Of a stretch of DNA of 26,805 nucleotides, positions 15,435 to 23,533 are shown in pieces. A program made the translations under genes and the position numbers. The notes under the pieces are model-generated. The model searched no databases, was not told where the DNA came from, and was given only the letters and a program-made list of their open reading frames with translations. Position 1 is the first letter of the stretch. Every line of letters starts with the position of its first letter. The DNA comes from an archaeon (GTDB lineage Archaea; Thermoproteota; Nitrososphaeria; Nitrososphaerales; CADDZS01): positions 1 to 26,805 of the forward strand of contig JAJYUX010000010.1 in the NCBI GenBank assembly GCA_021792315.1, in the 5' to 3' direction.

Positions 15435-17717
15435 CTAACTCGACAAGGAACCAAGTAAAGTTTCAGGGAGGAAGGGAGTTTGTCTAAGACGGACGCCTGT
15501 CGCGTTAAATAGGGCGTTTCCGATTGCTGCCGGCACAGGAAGTAATGGTATCTCGCCCAGAGGTTTGGGACCCAATGTGTCGTTTCTGTCTCTGACGAAG
15601 ACGACCTTAATGTTAGGGGCCATCGAGTTGCTTGGGAGTTTGTATTTCATGAAACTCGCGTTCGACATTGCCCCGTAATTCTGATCCACAAGTACCCGTT
15701 CCGAAAGTGCCATTCCAATTCCCATCACTATTGCGCCACGTACTTGGTTTCTTGCAGTAAGGCGATTAATTATCTCTCCAGATTCGTGAGCGGCGGTATA
15801 CCCGACGACAGCAATCTCACCTGTCTCTATGTCCACTTCCACTTCACAGAAATGTGCTGCAAAAGCGTACCTCGGTGGCAGGTTTTCTGGAGCAGCGGGG
15901 GCTTTGACCTCCCGTTCCTCGATCTCTTCTCGGCCCATCAATTCCAACACCTTCGCAAGAGACAGAGAGATTAAAGGTCTCTTTGAAGAAACTTTCCCTC
16001 CTCTAATGTAGATATCTTCCAGTGGAACACGATAACGTTCACTGACGAATGACAGAATCGTTTGTTTCAATCTCCGCGCTGCTGCCCTAACTGCAGTTCC
16101 CACCACTGTTGTCGCCCTACTTCCGCTTTCACCAGGGCCTATAGGGCAAGACTCCGTGTCTCCCCATATCACGCGCGTGTTTTCTAGCGGGATACCTAAT
16201 ACATCAGCAGCTATGATGGCCATTGTTGATTTTGCACCAGTTCCAATGTCGACTAGCCCGATGCAAACCTGAAGCACTGCTAGATCTCCTTTTCTGACTA
16301 GTCGCAATAATGCGTCCCCGCTTCCTAGATTTGCATGGAAGTTCGCCATCGCTACACCAACGCCCCTCAATTTGGAGCAGGCACCATTATCTCTCATCAC
16401 ACCTTCGGGTCTTCTCCACTTCTGCTTCCATCCAAACGTCTCCGCGCCGGCTCGTAAACAGAGATTCATGCTGGTCGAAACGAAGTTCTTCTCCCCATGA
16501 TATCTTGAGACAGAGTTACGAAGTCTGAACTCGAGAGGGTCATAACTGAGCTGATGCGCGATTTCATCTGCAAGTGTCTCAGACGCAAAACATGCCTGTG
16601 GCCCAGTCGGAGCACGCATGTGGGCTGTGGAAGGGCTGTTTGTGTAGACTCCACGAACTTGGGCTGACCATGCTTCACACGAGTAATAAATTTCAGCCCC
16701 ATTCACAAAAGAACCCTGTTTCACGTGCCGAGTATAACCGCCAATGTCGCAGAACGCATCGAGGTCTACAGCTAGGATTCTCCCTTGCTTTGTATCGACG
16801 ACAGCTTTCAGATGTTGGTCTGAAGACCACCTCCCGTGAACCGCCACAAAATCCTGTTCTCTCGAGAACTCGGTCATTACAGGCTTTCTTGCTTTTTTCG
16901 CAAGGAGAGCACTGATCAAATCGTAATAGAGGGAATTTCCTTTATTACCGAAACCTCCGCCTTTGTACAGGCAAGTCACATGCACTCTTTCCTCCGCAAG
17001 CACTAGGCTATCGGCAACCGCCTTCCTGCAATTGAAAACACCCTGAGTGGAAGCTATCAGCGTTAGTTTCTCTAACGATGAGTCCCACCAAGCAAGGGAC
17101 ACAGCTGTTTCCATCGGAGCGTTGTGCACTCGAGAAGTGGAGTAGTCACGTTCGATGATCAGGTTGCCTCTATTGAACGCCTCAGACAGATTTCCAAAAC
17201 CGTACTTGAGAGGGCCGATAACGTTGCCATCATCCCAGATCTTTGGGGCTTCGGGCCTCATCGCGTCTTTAATGCTGAAGACAGCAGGGAGTGCCTCATA
17301 TTGTACCTCGATGGCCTCTACAGCTTCCTGCGCGACCCGCCGCGAGGTGGCGGCGACCGCTCCAATACAATCTCCAATGAATCTTACGTGATCTGTGAAG
17401 ACCCTTCGTTTGTGTTCTCTTTCTCCAACACTCCATAATGTGGTATCATCCAGGCAAGTTATAACCGCCTTAACACCTGGAATCGAAAGCGCTTTCGTAG
17501 TGTCAATACCTCGGACGAATCCGTGTGGGATCGTGCTTTGAATGATCCTTGAGTATAGCATGTCGGGGACTTTCCAGTCTCCGGTGTACTTCGCCCTGCC
17601 GCTCGTTCTCTCAATTCCGTCTATCCTGGGAATATCTGAACCAATTAGATGTATTTCTTCCGACGTTTCGGCCATATTTCTACTTCCAATCGTTTGAGGA
17701 GAGACCAGTGTTGTCAT
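15435..17717 (-). CDS. Molybdenum hydroxylase large subunit (xanthine dehydrogenase family), without adjacent partners
   Basis: About 760 residues from ATG 17717; a TTG at 17747 lies too close to the TATA box to be transcribed, and ATG 17675 is a third option. The N-terminal domain begins PRIDGIERTSGRAKYTGDWK. The molybdopterin domain has YKGGGFGNKGN, AHMRAPTGPQ, and GLVDIGTGAKSTMAI followed by GPGESGSRATTVVGTAV. The catalytic Glu722 is in KPLGEIPLLP. The CO-dehydrogenase loop (AYRCSFR) is absent, so this is not CoxL; it resembles hydroxylases of N-heterocycles, aromatics or aldehydes. Its FAD and 2Fe-2S partners are not beside it. The nearest set lies at 23534-24922 with a second, similar large subunit, so this copy may share those small subunits or be regulated apart. 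Confidence 0.9.
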   Translation of the reverse strand: MTTLVSPQTIGSRNMAETSEEIHLIGSDIPRIDGIERTSGRAKYTGDWKVPDMLYSRIIQSTIPHGFVRGIDTTKALSIPGVKAVITCLDDTTLWSVGEREHKRRVFTDHVRFIGDCIGAVAATSRRVAQEAVEAIEVQYEALPAVFSIKDAMRPEAPKIWDDGNVIGPLKYGFGNLSEAFNRGNLIIERDYSTSRVHNAPMETAVSLAWWDSSLEKLTLIASTQGVFNCRKAVADSLVLAEERVHVTCLYKGGGFGNKGNSLYYDLISALLAKKARKPVMTEFSREQDFVAVHGRWSSDQHLKAVVDTKQGRILAVDLDAFCDIGGYTRHVKQGSFVNGAEIYYSCEAWSAQVRGVYTNSPSTAHMRAPTGPQACFASETLADEIAHQLSYDPLEFRLRNSVSRYHGEKNFVSTSMNLCLRAGAETFGWKQKWRRPEGVMRDNGACSKLRGVGVAMANFHANLGSGDALLRLVRKGDLAVLQVCIGLVDIGTGAKSTMAIIAADVLGIPLENTRVIWGDTESCPIGPGESGSRATTVVGTAVRAAARRLKQTILSFVSERYRVPLEDIYIRGGKVSSKRPLISLSLAKVLELMGREEIEEREVKAPAAPENLPPRYAFAAHFCEVEVDIETGEIAVVGYTAAHESGEIINRLTARNQVRGAIVMGIGMALSERVLVDQNYGAMSNASFMKYKLPSNSMAPNIKVVFVRDRNDTLGPKPLGEIPLLPVPAAIGNALFNATGVRLRQTPFLPETLLGSLSS

Positions 17718-17753
17718 GCTAGTGCGATTCGTAATGCCTCGTAGCAAGTCATC

Positions 17754-17760
17754 TTTATAA
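17754..17760. promoter_or_regulatory. Near-palindromic TATA element in a divergent promoter
   Basis: TTTATAA on the plus strand, reading TTATAAA on the minus strand, lies in the 80-base gap between two divergent genes. Its centre is about 40 bases from both ATG 17717 (minus) and ATG 17798 (plus), so transcription start sites about 25 bases away would give leaders near 15 bases on both sides. One box may serve both genes. Confidence 0.4.
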
Positions 17761-17797
17761 GATTGTTATCGTCCGTTCGATGAAGAAGTGATAGATA

Positions 17798-18868
17798 ATG
17801 GTTGAGCCATACATGGCATTCGCAATCCAAAGCAAGACCTATGGTTGCACGAATCGCCGCGATATTAGGGCGAACCTAGCGCATGTCTCTAGACAAATCG
17901 ACGGTTGCATGTACATGGCCGATGTTCTCTTTCCTGCAAAATTGATCGCCCTTCCTGAGGGAGGTATCCAAGGCTACTATGATGAACACAGCAGGATGGA
18001 TCACAAGGAGGTCTGCGAGAAGATTGCAATCAGTTTACCGGGTGAGGAAACTGATGTTCTGGCGGAGAAAGCAAAACAGTGGGGTGTCTACATCATAGCC
18101 CAAGCAAAGGTAGTCGAGCCCGAGATTTCAAAGAGTCTTTTCTTTAACACTGCTTTCATCATCGACCCACAAGGAAAAGTGATTCACAAACACAGGAAGA
18201 GCAGGGTCTTCACTCCGGAAGGGAGCTGCACTCCGGCGGACATAAAGGACATTTGGGATGAAAAGATCGGTTCAGGGCTTGACGCCTACTATCCAGTTGC
18301 AGATACGCCGATTGGAAGGATAGGCACCATGATCTGCTATGAGGGTTACTTCTGCGAGACCGGCAGGATGCTCGCTCTGAATGGCGCCGAAATATTGTAC
18401 CGTGCTAGCGACTTGGAATTTCATGCCAACAACGGAATGTGGGAGGTCATGAACCGGGCACATGCAGCCAACAATGGATGCTACGTCGTCGCTCCCAACA
18501 ATGGTCCGAAATTCTACACCACCGATGAAACAGTTCCTTCGATGACAGGTTCTACTGGCAGCAACAGCATGATCATAAATTACAAAGGTCAGATAATGTG
18601 TCAGGTGGACAAGCCGCACATCTCATGGGCTGCAGCTGTTATCGATGTAGATGAAGTGAGAACTTTTAGAACAAAGGGAATGATGAGCCTACTTCCTCAT
18701 TTACCGCTAGAGTTATACTCGGACCTCTATTCAGAAGCGGCAAAGGAGTATACTTGGCCTTTGAATGTGTACAAGAACAACAGTCCTCCACTTTATCCGG
18801 AAAGGAAAAAATTCTACAAAGAAATGATCAAGAAAATGATAGATAGCGGGATGTACAAGGACGCCTAG
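17798..18868 (+). CDS. Nitrilase-superfamily amidase/carbon-nitrogen hydrolase
   Basis: 356 residues. The triad is Glu54 in LIALPEGGIQGY, Lys134 in KVIHKHRKSRVF and Cys180 in IGTMICYEGYFCETGR. The C-terminal part has the long helical tail ending KKMIDSGMYKDA. Its start, MVEPYMAFAIQ, resembles both the minus-strand paralogue (MVDPYTVG) and the partial copy at the window's left edge. PGEETD, FIIDPQGKV and the glutamate loop are shared among all three. It is divergent from the molybdenum hydroxylase large subunit and may share a TATA element with it, so the two are probably used in one pathway. The reaction is hydrolysis of an amide, nitrile or carbamoyl C-N bond; which one is unknown. Stop codon TAG. 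Confidence 0.9.
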   Translation: MVEPYMAFAIQSKTYGCTNRRDIRANLAHVSRQIDGCMYMADVLFPAKLIALPEGGIQGYYDEHSRMDHKEVCEKIAISLPGEETDVLAEKAKQWGVYIIAQAKVVEPEISKSLFFNTAFIIDPQGKVIHKHRKSRVFTPEGSCTPADIKDIWDEKIGSGLDAYYPVADTPIGRIGTMICYEGYFCETGRMLALNGAEILYRASDLEFHANNGMWEVMNRAHAANNGCYVVAPNNGPKFYTTDETVPSMTGSTGSNSMIINYKGQIMCQVDKPHISWAAAVIDVDEVRTFRTKGMMSLLPHLPLELYSDLYSEAAKEYTWPLNVYKNNSPPLYPERKKFYKEMIKKMIDSGMYKDA

Positions 18869-19235
18869 AAATGATGTAACGATTTTTGAATTCCAAGAAT
18901 CTTCCTCGTTTGCCATCTGGAAGTAACACTCCTTCCTGTGTGTTTTGCAATTATCGTCAATCTGTTGACGGGCTGGCCGTTGCTTTTCGTAGGAACTACT
19001 TATCCCTTGCGAAATGAGCGTATCAAATGTTAATCGTAGACCGGCTTCTCCGAATCGTTGGGAACGGCCAATCTGATTCCATGATCCATTTCCGAAAGTC
19101 GCTCCGCCGTTTTGACAGTGGGAATTGAACAAATGTCGCTTATGAAGTCTAATCTAAAATCAACATCGAATCCGTTGACAACCAGTGATGTCTTGCGACA
19201 TTGTTTTGTATCACGAATTCTAATTGGCAGAAAGA
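18869..19235. other. Intergenic stretch with a small hairpin; no firm gene
   Basis: There is no convincing gene. A short inverted repeat, CGTCAA at 18955-18960 and TTGACG at 18965-18970 with a four-base loop, lies 87 bases after the preceding stop. A minus-strand frame ending near 19030 gives MDHGIRLAVPNDSEKPVYD at its C-terminus, which has protein-like composition, but its upstream part runs into the amidohydrolase gene on the other strand. It could be a gene remnant. The promoter for the amidohydrolase should be in the last 60 bases; no clear box was found. Confidence 0.35.
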
Positions 19236-20114
19236 ATGATAATTGACGCTGAGACTCATCCGGTAGCCCGCTCGCGTGACGGACAACTGAGGGACTCCAC
19301 TCCAAAGCTAATTGACTACATGCGCAGAAACAAGATTGACGCGGCAATTATCCTGCCCGGAGCGGGAGAAAGTAATGTCGCGGGCAAATATCTTGAAGAT
19401 ATGGCGAAGAAAGATCGGATCCGACTGATTCCATTTTGCAGGTTCGCTTATGAGGAATCATATTCATCATCATCGCAAAAAGCTGACGACTCTGCCGAGG
19501 CTGACGTAGATCAACTTGCACGAATGTTGAGGAGTGGAATATTTCGCGGCGTAGGAGAATTGAGCTTAATCCAGCTAGGAAATGACGATCCTCTGAGAAG
19601 CGCGAGAGCCTTCTATCCTTTCATGGATGTTGTGTCGAAATTCAAAGTTCCTGTTCAGTTCCATACAGGGACCGGCGTCGGAAATCCCCTCCCGGCTCAC
19701 ACGAACAGAAGTGTCCCGGCACGCTTCTTCGATCCAATCAACATTGACGATTTGGCAAGCAGATATTCTGAGATCCCATTCATCATCAATCATTGCGGCG
19801 GTATGCTGTCTCCATTTTCAGATACATCCCTGTACGTTGCCGCGAAGAATTTCAATGTCTATCTCATCATATCAAATCTCAATCTGGTTGGCGATGACGA
19901 GGGTACAGAGGTCTATGCCAAGTTTGTTGAGAAGGCACTGAATCATTTCGGTGTAGGGGCCGAAAGATTGATTTTCGCAAGTGATTGGTACCCAGAATTT
20001 GCCTCGGTGGGTCTTCCTGAAAAGACCATAAGAGCTCTATCTGGAGTCAAGATGACTGAGAGAGAACGCGAAATGATCATGGGAGGGAATATTAGAAAAC
20101 TGCTCCGAATTTAG
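19236..20114 (+). CDS. Amidohydrolase (amidohydrolase-2 / ACMSD-like family)
   Basis: About 292 residues from ATG 19236; a TTG at 19224 would add four. The metal-binding TIM barrel is visible: DAETHP at 4-9 (His8), FHTGTG (His143), INHCGG (His186) and FASDWYPEF (Asp250). The first motif is reduced from the usual DxHxH to ExH. This family includes decarboxylases and hydrolases such as ACMSD and 2-pyrone-4,6-dicarboxylate lactonase, so a role on ring-cleavage or carboxylated intermediates would suit the island. It converges on the ThDP-enzyme gene with a four-base overlap: TTAG holds the stop codons of both. Confidence 0.85.
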   Translation: MIIDAETHPVARSRDGQLRDSTPKLIDYMRRNKIDAAIILPGAGESNVAGKYLEDMAKKDRIRLIPFCRFAYEESYSSSSQKADDSAEADVDQLARMLRSGIFRGVGELSLIQLGNDDPLRSARAFYPFMDVVSKFKVPVQFHTGTGVGNPLPAHTNRSVPARFFDPINIDDLASRYSEIPFIINHCGGMLSPFSDTSLYVAAKNFNVYLIISNLNLVGDDEGTEVYAKFVEKALNHFGVGAERLIFASDWYPEFASVGLPEKTIRALSGVKMTEREREMIMGGNIRKLLRI

Positions 20115-21808
20115 CGAGGTACGGGCTCACCACGCAAGGTGTAGCCCCACACTCTGCTGTTATCTGGATACATGTCACGCCTAAATATTCTGACATCTAA
20201 TACCGATGGTTTGCCTGATTCATAGCATCTCTTGAGTGCTGGAACAATCTCCGTCGCATCGGTGACAAGTTCACCATAGCAACCAAGAGATTCTGCGTAC
20301 TTGTCATATCGCGTGTTGCCAGAAAGTAAGGTCCCCATCTTTGCCGCCTGACTTTCTCCAAAGGCATTCGCCATGGAATAATGCTCCGCTCCCCAGGCGC
20401 GATCGTTTCCAATCACACAGACAAAGTTGATTCCGTGTCTTTGAGCTGTTTCGAGTTCTCTTGAGTTGAACAAAAATGATCCATCTCCTTCCAGGAGCAG
20501 GACTGGCTTATCTGGATGAGCAATCTTGACTCCGATCGTGAATGGAACTCCTGCGCCCATATTACCTAGGTTTCCATAGGCGCTGATAATTCGTCCTGGA
20601 TAGTATGCTTTGATAATCCTTCTCGCAGCCCCAGCTATCGTGGCCCCATCATAGACAAACCACGAATCCTTGGGGAGAAAGTCCTTGATCTCTTTTACGA
20701 GCCGCACATGAGAGATTGGGTTGGACTTTGATAACTCGTCCATTCCTGGCAATTCTTGTTCACTCTTTCTCATATCCTCTCTCACTTCCTTCAGCCACTC
20801 TGTGTTCTTTCGTATGTTTTGATATTTCACCTCGTTGACTATCTGTGACAGCGCCTGTTTAGCATCAGAACAGATCCCTATTTTCAGATTGACATACCTG
20901 CCAAGTTCTGCCAGGTCGATGTCAACCTGAACAACTTTCACTCCCGCCGCAATGGGGGGAACAGTTGTGGCGGCATCAAACTGGATCCCAATTGCAAGTA
21001 TAAAATCGGCCTTTCCTAGTGCAGAATTTGGGCCGCGCGTCAGAACTCCAAATGATAGAGGATGGTCTTCTGGAATGCAACCTTGCGCCTGACCGCTCCT
21101 AGTTACTACGGGGATACCGGCAAATTCAGCGAGCTCTTTGATATCCGCGGAAGCGTCAGACCAATAGACTCCATTTCCTGCGAGGATAACTGGATGGCTA
21201 CTGACTCGCAGAAGTTCTGCCGTCTCCTTTACGGCCCTTGGATCTGCTGCCGGGGGAGAAATAGGATCATAATCGTTCAAGAATTGCATACTTGCTTCCT
21301 TGTGATGATTTGCCATGAGGCTGGTAGGAAACTCCAGTACAACTGGTCCGGGACGACCGACATTTGCGTGGCGAAGAGCCAGATTGACATAGTCACCGAA
21401 ACGCGTTCCGTCAGTACAAATCCGTCCGAATTTGATGAATTGCTCAAAGACCCTTATCGCGTCAAACTCATGATTTGCACCATTGTCTACCTTGTCTTGC
21501 GAAGTGTGGCCGCAAATTGCAAGAACAGGCGAGCATTCATAGAAAGCCGCGGCGATCGGGGTAGTTATATTTAGGGCGCCAGGGCCGGTGTGCACAATAC
21601 AAACTCCAGTCTGCCTAGTGGCCCTCGCATAACCATGAGCCATGTACGCTGCGGCCGCTTCATGTCTTACGTTGATCAACTCCATACCTTCGTCTAGGCA
21701 GGCATTCTGCACGGGAGACATGTCAAGTGCCACCCCGTTAAAGACGAACTTCACTCCGTGTTTTCTTAGAGCGCGCGCAATCAGCATTCCACCACTGGGA
21801 TCAGTCAT
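20111..21808 (-). CDS. ThDP-dependent enzyme (acetolactate synthase / benzoylformate or oxalyl-CoA decarboxylase-like)
   Basis: 565 residues with the three-domain layout of the acetohydroxyacid synthase superfamily. Glu50 in INVRHEAAAAYMAHGYAR is the cofactor-activating glutamate. The ThDP motif runs from GDGSF at 441-445 to GNDRAWG (Asn468). The central domain has VILAGNGVYWSD and ends with KVVQVDIDLAELGR. There is no small regulatory subunit next to it, and no other branched-chain amino-acid biosynthesis gene nearby, so a catabolic decarboxylase or lyase is more likely than acetolactate synthase. Context of amidohydrolase, molybdenum hydroxylases and amidases points to cleavage of a 2-keto or 2-hydroxyacyl intermediate. 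The start ATG at 21808 is the natural one. The DHA2 transporter gene lies 132 bases upstream on the same strand. Confidence 0.88.
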   Translation of the reverse strand: MTDPSGGMLIARALRKHGVKFVFNGVALDMSPVQNACLDEGMELINVRHEAAAAYMAHGYARATRQTGVCIVHTGPGALNITTPIAAAFYECSPVLAICGHTSQDKVDNGANHEFDAIRVFEQFIKFGRICTDGTRFGDYVNLALRHANVGRPGPVVLEFPTSLMANHHKEASMQFLNDYDPISPPAADPRAVKETAELLRVSSHPVILAGNGVYWSDASADIKELAEFAGIPVVTRSGQAQGCIPEDHPLSFGVLTRGPNSALGKADFILAIGIQFDAATTVPPIAAGVKVVQVDIDLAELGRYVNLKIGICSDAKQALSQIVNEVKYQNIRKNTEWLKEVREDMRKSEQELPGMDELSKSNPISHVRLVKEIKDFLPKDSWFVYDGATIAGAARRIIKAYYPGRIISAYGNLGNMGAGVPFTIGVKIAHPDKPVLLLEGDGSFLFNSRELETAQRHGINFVCVIGNDRAWGAEHYSMANAFGESQAAKMGTLLSGNTRYDKYAESLGCYGELVTDATEIVPALKRCYESGKPSVLDVRIFRRDMYPDNSRVWGYTLRGEPVPR

Positions 21809-21940
21809 GGACCGGAGAGCTCAAAGAGCCGTTAATCAAGGTATTGCGAATCGGTCTGATGCGGCAAATGAATATCGATGAAAGTGCTTGAAGATGACCT
21901 GCCCTAATTAAGTACTACAGCGCACTGGCCCTAATTCCAT

Positions 21941-23353
21941 TCAAGACGAATGTGGGTCCGACAGAATATCCTTGTCTGTTTGTGCTTTTTCGGGAGGGCC
22001 TCTGAGAACCGACGGGATTATAGTTAAGAACAATAGAGCAGAAGAAACGAAATAAACAAGATGTATTGAGCTCAGCAAAGCTGTGCTGGATGAGACTGAA
22101 GTGAGAGCAGAAGAACCTGCGAACAACTTTTCGATATCCCCAGTCGGTAGAACGAGGCCCATGATCAGAAAAGCAATTGTTCTGCTCAGAGAGTTACCAA
22201 AATTCAGCATTGTGGAGGACATGCCTCCGGCTAAACCCCTTCTATCGGCAGGGACCGAGCTCATGACGGAAGATCTATTCGGGGCGGCGAAGAGGCCGAC
22301 ACCAACGCCAGAAATGAGAAGAGGCACGGCTATTTGGATGAAACTGACTTTGGCAGGGATCTGAGCCAGCATGAGAACTCCAATACCAGAAATCACAACG
22401 CCAGTTGAAGCAATCAATCTTGTTCCGTATCTGTCCGAAAGATATCCTCCAAGAACACCGAAACTAGACATTGCGGCAGACTGGGGCAAAAGGTACAGTC
22501 CTGAAATCAGAGGATTCAAACCCATAATCGGGCTCTGAAGATAGAACACAAGGACGAGGGTTACTGCTCCTCTAGCTACGGAGTTCATGAGAGTAGCTAT
22601 TATGCCTCCGTCAAAGATTCTGATCTTGAATAGAGAGACATCAAGCATTGGTTCAGCAACTCTTCTTTCAATGAAAAAGAATGCAATGAGTGTCAGAATT
22701 CCTGCAAAGGTCAGGCCCAGAGAAGCGGTAATGGCAACCGATTCGAACGCGTAAAGTGTTAGCCCAGCAAGAACTAATATGAGGGCTGATGCGAAACTAA
22801 TGTTTCCCAGAAGATCCATTTTGTGTCCACTCTTTTGAGCTAGTTCCTTCAAACGGAAATGTGCCCATAACGTGGCGAAGACACCGATTGGGACGTTTAC
22901 CCAGAAAATTGATTGCCATCCAGCAACCGTTGTCAGGAATCCTCCAAAAACTAGACCTGCAACGGAGCCTCCGACCATGGAGACCTGATTGATTCCAAGA
23001 GCTCTCCCCCTTTCTTCCAAAGGAAAAGCATCTGTAATGATAGCAGAACTATTGGAAGTCAGCATTGCTGCTCCGAGTCCCTGCACTAGCCTGAATGCAA
23101 CTAGCTCATCTCCAGTCCGGGATAAGCTACACAGAAATGAAGTTGCCGTGAAAACGGCGAAACCGAGATTGTAGATCTTCACGCGTCCGAACATGTCTCC
23201 GAGTCTGCCAATGTTCACTAGAGTTGCGGAGACGACTAACTGGTAGCCTATGAGAATCCATAGCAGATCGAAGGGAGAGGTGCTCTTCAGATTCTTTGCA
23301 ATGTTGGGAAGGGCAATTAGCACAATATTGGCATCAAGAGAGGACATGAGCAC
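21941..23353 (-). CDS. DHA2-type MFS transporter, with a stop codon near its natural start
   Basis: 470 residues from GTG 23353. GRLGDMFGRVKIYNLG is the MFS loop 2-3 motif, LVQGLGAAMLTSNSSAII and GGSVAGLVFGGFL follow, and there are about 13-14 hydrophobic segments, as in DHA2 exporters. The GTG start cuts off most of the first helix. In the same frame upstream, from ATG 23420-23422, the codons read MNPEQD, then TAG (23402-23404), then KTTQYKWIALSNTTIGVLM, which matches the paralogue fragment at 2222 (YKW...VGVLMSG). So the natural start is probably ATG 23422 with a TAG at codon 7, or a non-standard start such as ACG 23396-23398. The product may be damaged or start late. Substrate unknown; an efflux role is common in the family. 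Confidence 0.85.
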   Translation of the reverse strand: MLMSSLDANIVLIALPNIAKNLKSTSPFDLLWILIGYQLVVSATLVNIGRLGDMFGRVKIYNLGFAVFTATSFLCSLSRTGDELVAFRLVQGLGAAMLTSNSSAIITDAFPLEERGRALGINQVSMVGGSVAGLVFGGFLTTVAGWQSIFWVNVPIGVFATLWAHFRLKELAQKSGHKMDLLGNISFASALILVLAGLTLYAFESVAITASLGLTFAGILTLIAFFFIERRVAEPMLDVSLFKIRIFDGGIIATLMNSVARGAVTLVLVFYLQSPIMGLNPLISGLYLLPQSAAMSSFGVLGGYLSDRYGTRLIASTGVVISGIGVLMLAQIPAKVSFIQIAVPLLISGVGVGLFAAPNRSSVMSSVPADRRGLAGGMSSTMLNFGNSLSRTIAFLIMGLVLPTGDIEKLFAGSSALTSVSSSTALLSSIHLVYFVSSALLFLTIIPSVLRGPPEKAQTDKDILSDPHSS

Positions 23354-23533
23354 TCCGATGGTGGTGTTGGAGAGTGCGATCCATTTGTATTGGGTCGTTT
23401 TCTAGTCCTGTTCCGGATTCATGTTATTGCTAAATAAATCAAATGGGCTGATCTTGGATTGTGAATGCACATGGCGAATCCCCCAGATTTTAAACTTAAG
23501 TACGGATATAGTAGCACAGGACAATAACAGACC

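Noticed and set aside
3047..19231. Shared 14-base string (AATTCTAATTGGCA) before the MFS gene at 3120 and the amidohydrolase gene at 19236
   Set aside because: A 14-base match is expected a few times by chance in a window of this size, and the distances to the starts differ.
19030..19347. Minus-strand 105-codon frame before the amidohydrolase
   Set aside because: Its first half is antisense to the amidohydrolase coding region. Only the last ~50 residues look protein-like and they match no family I know, so it is noted as a possible remnant only.
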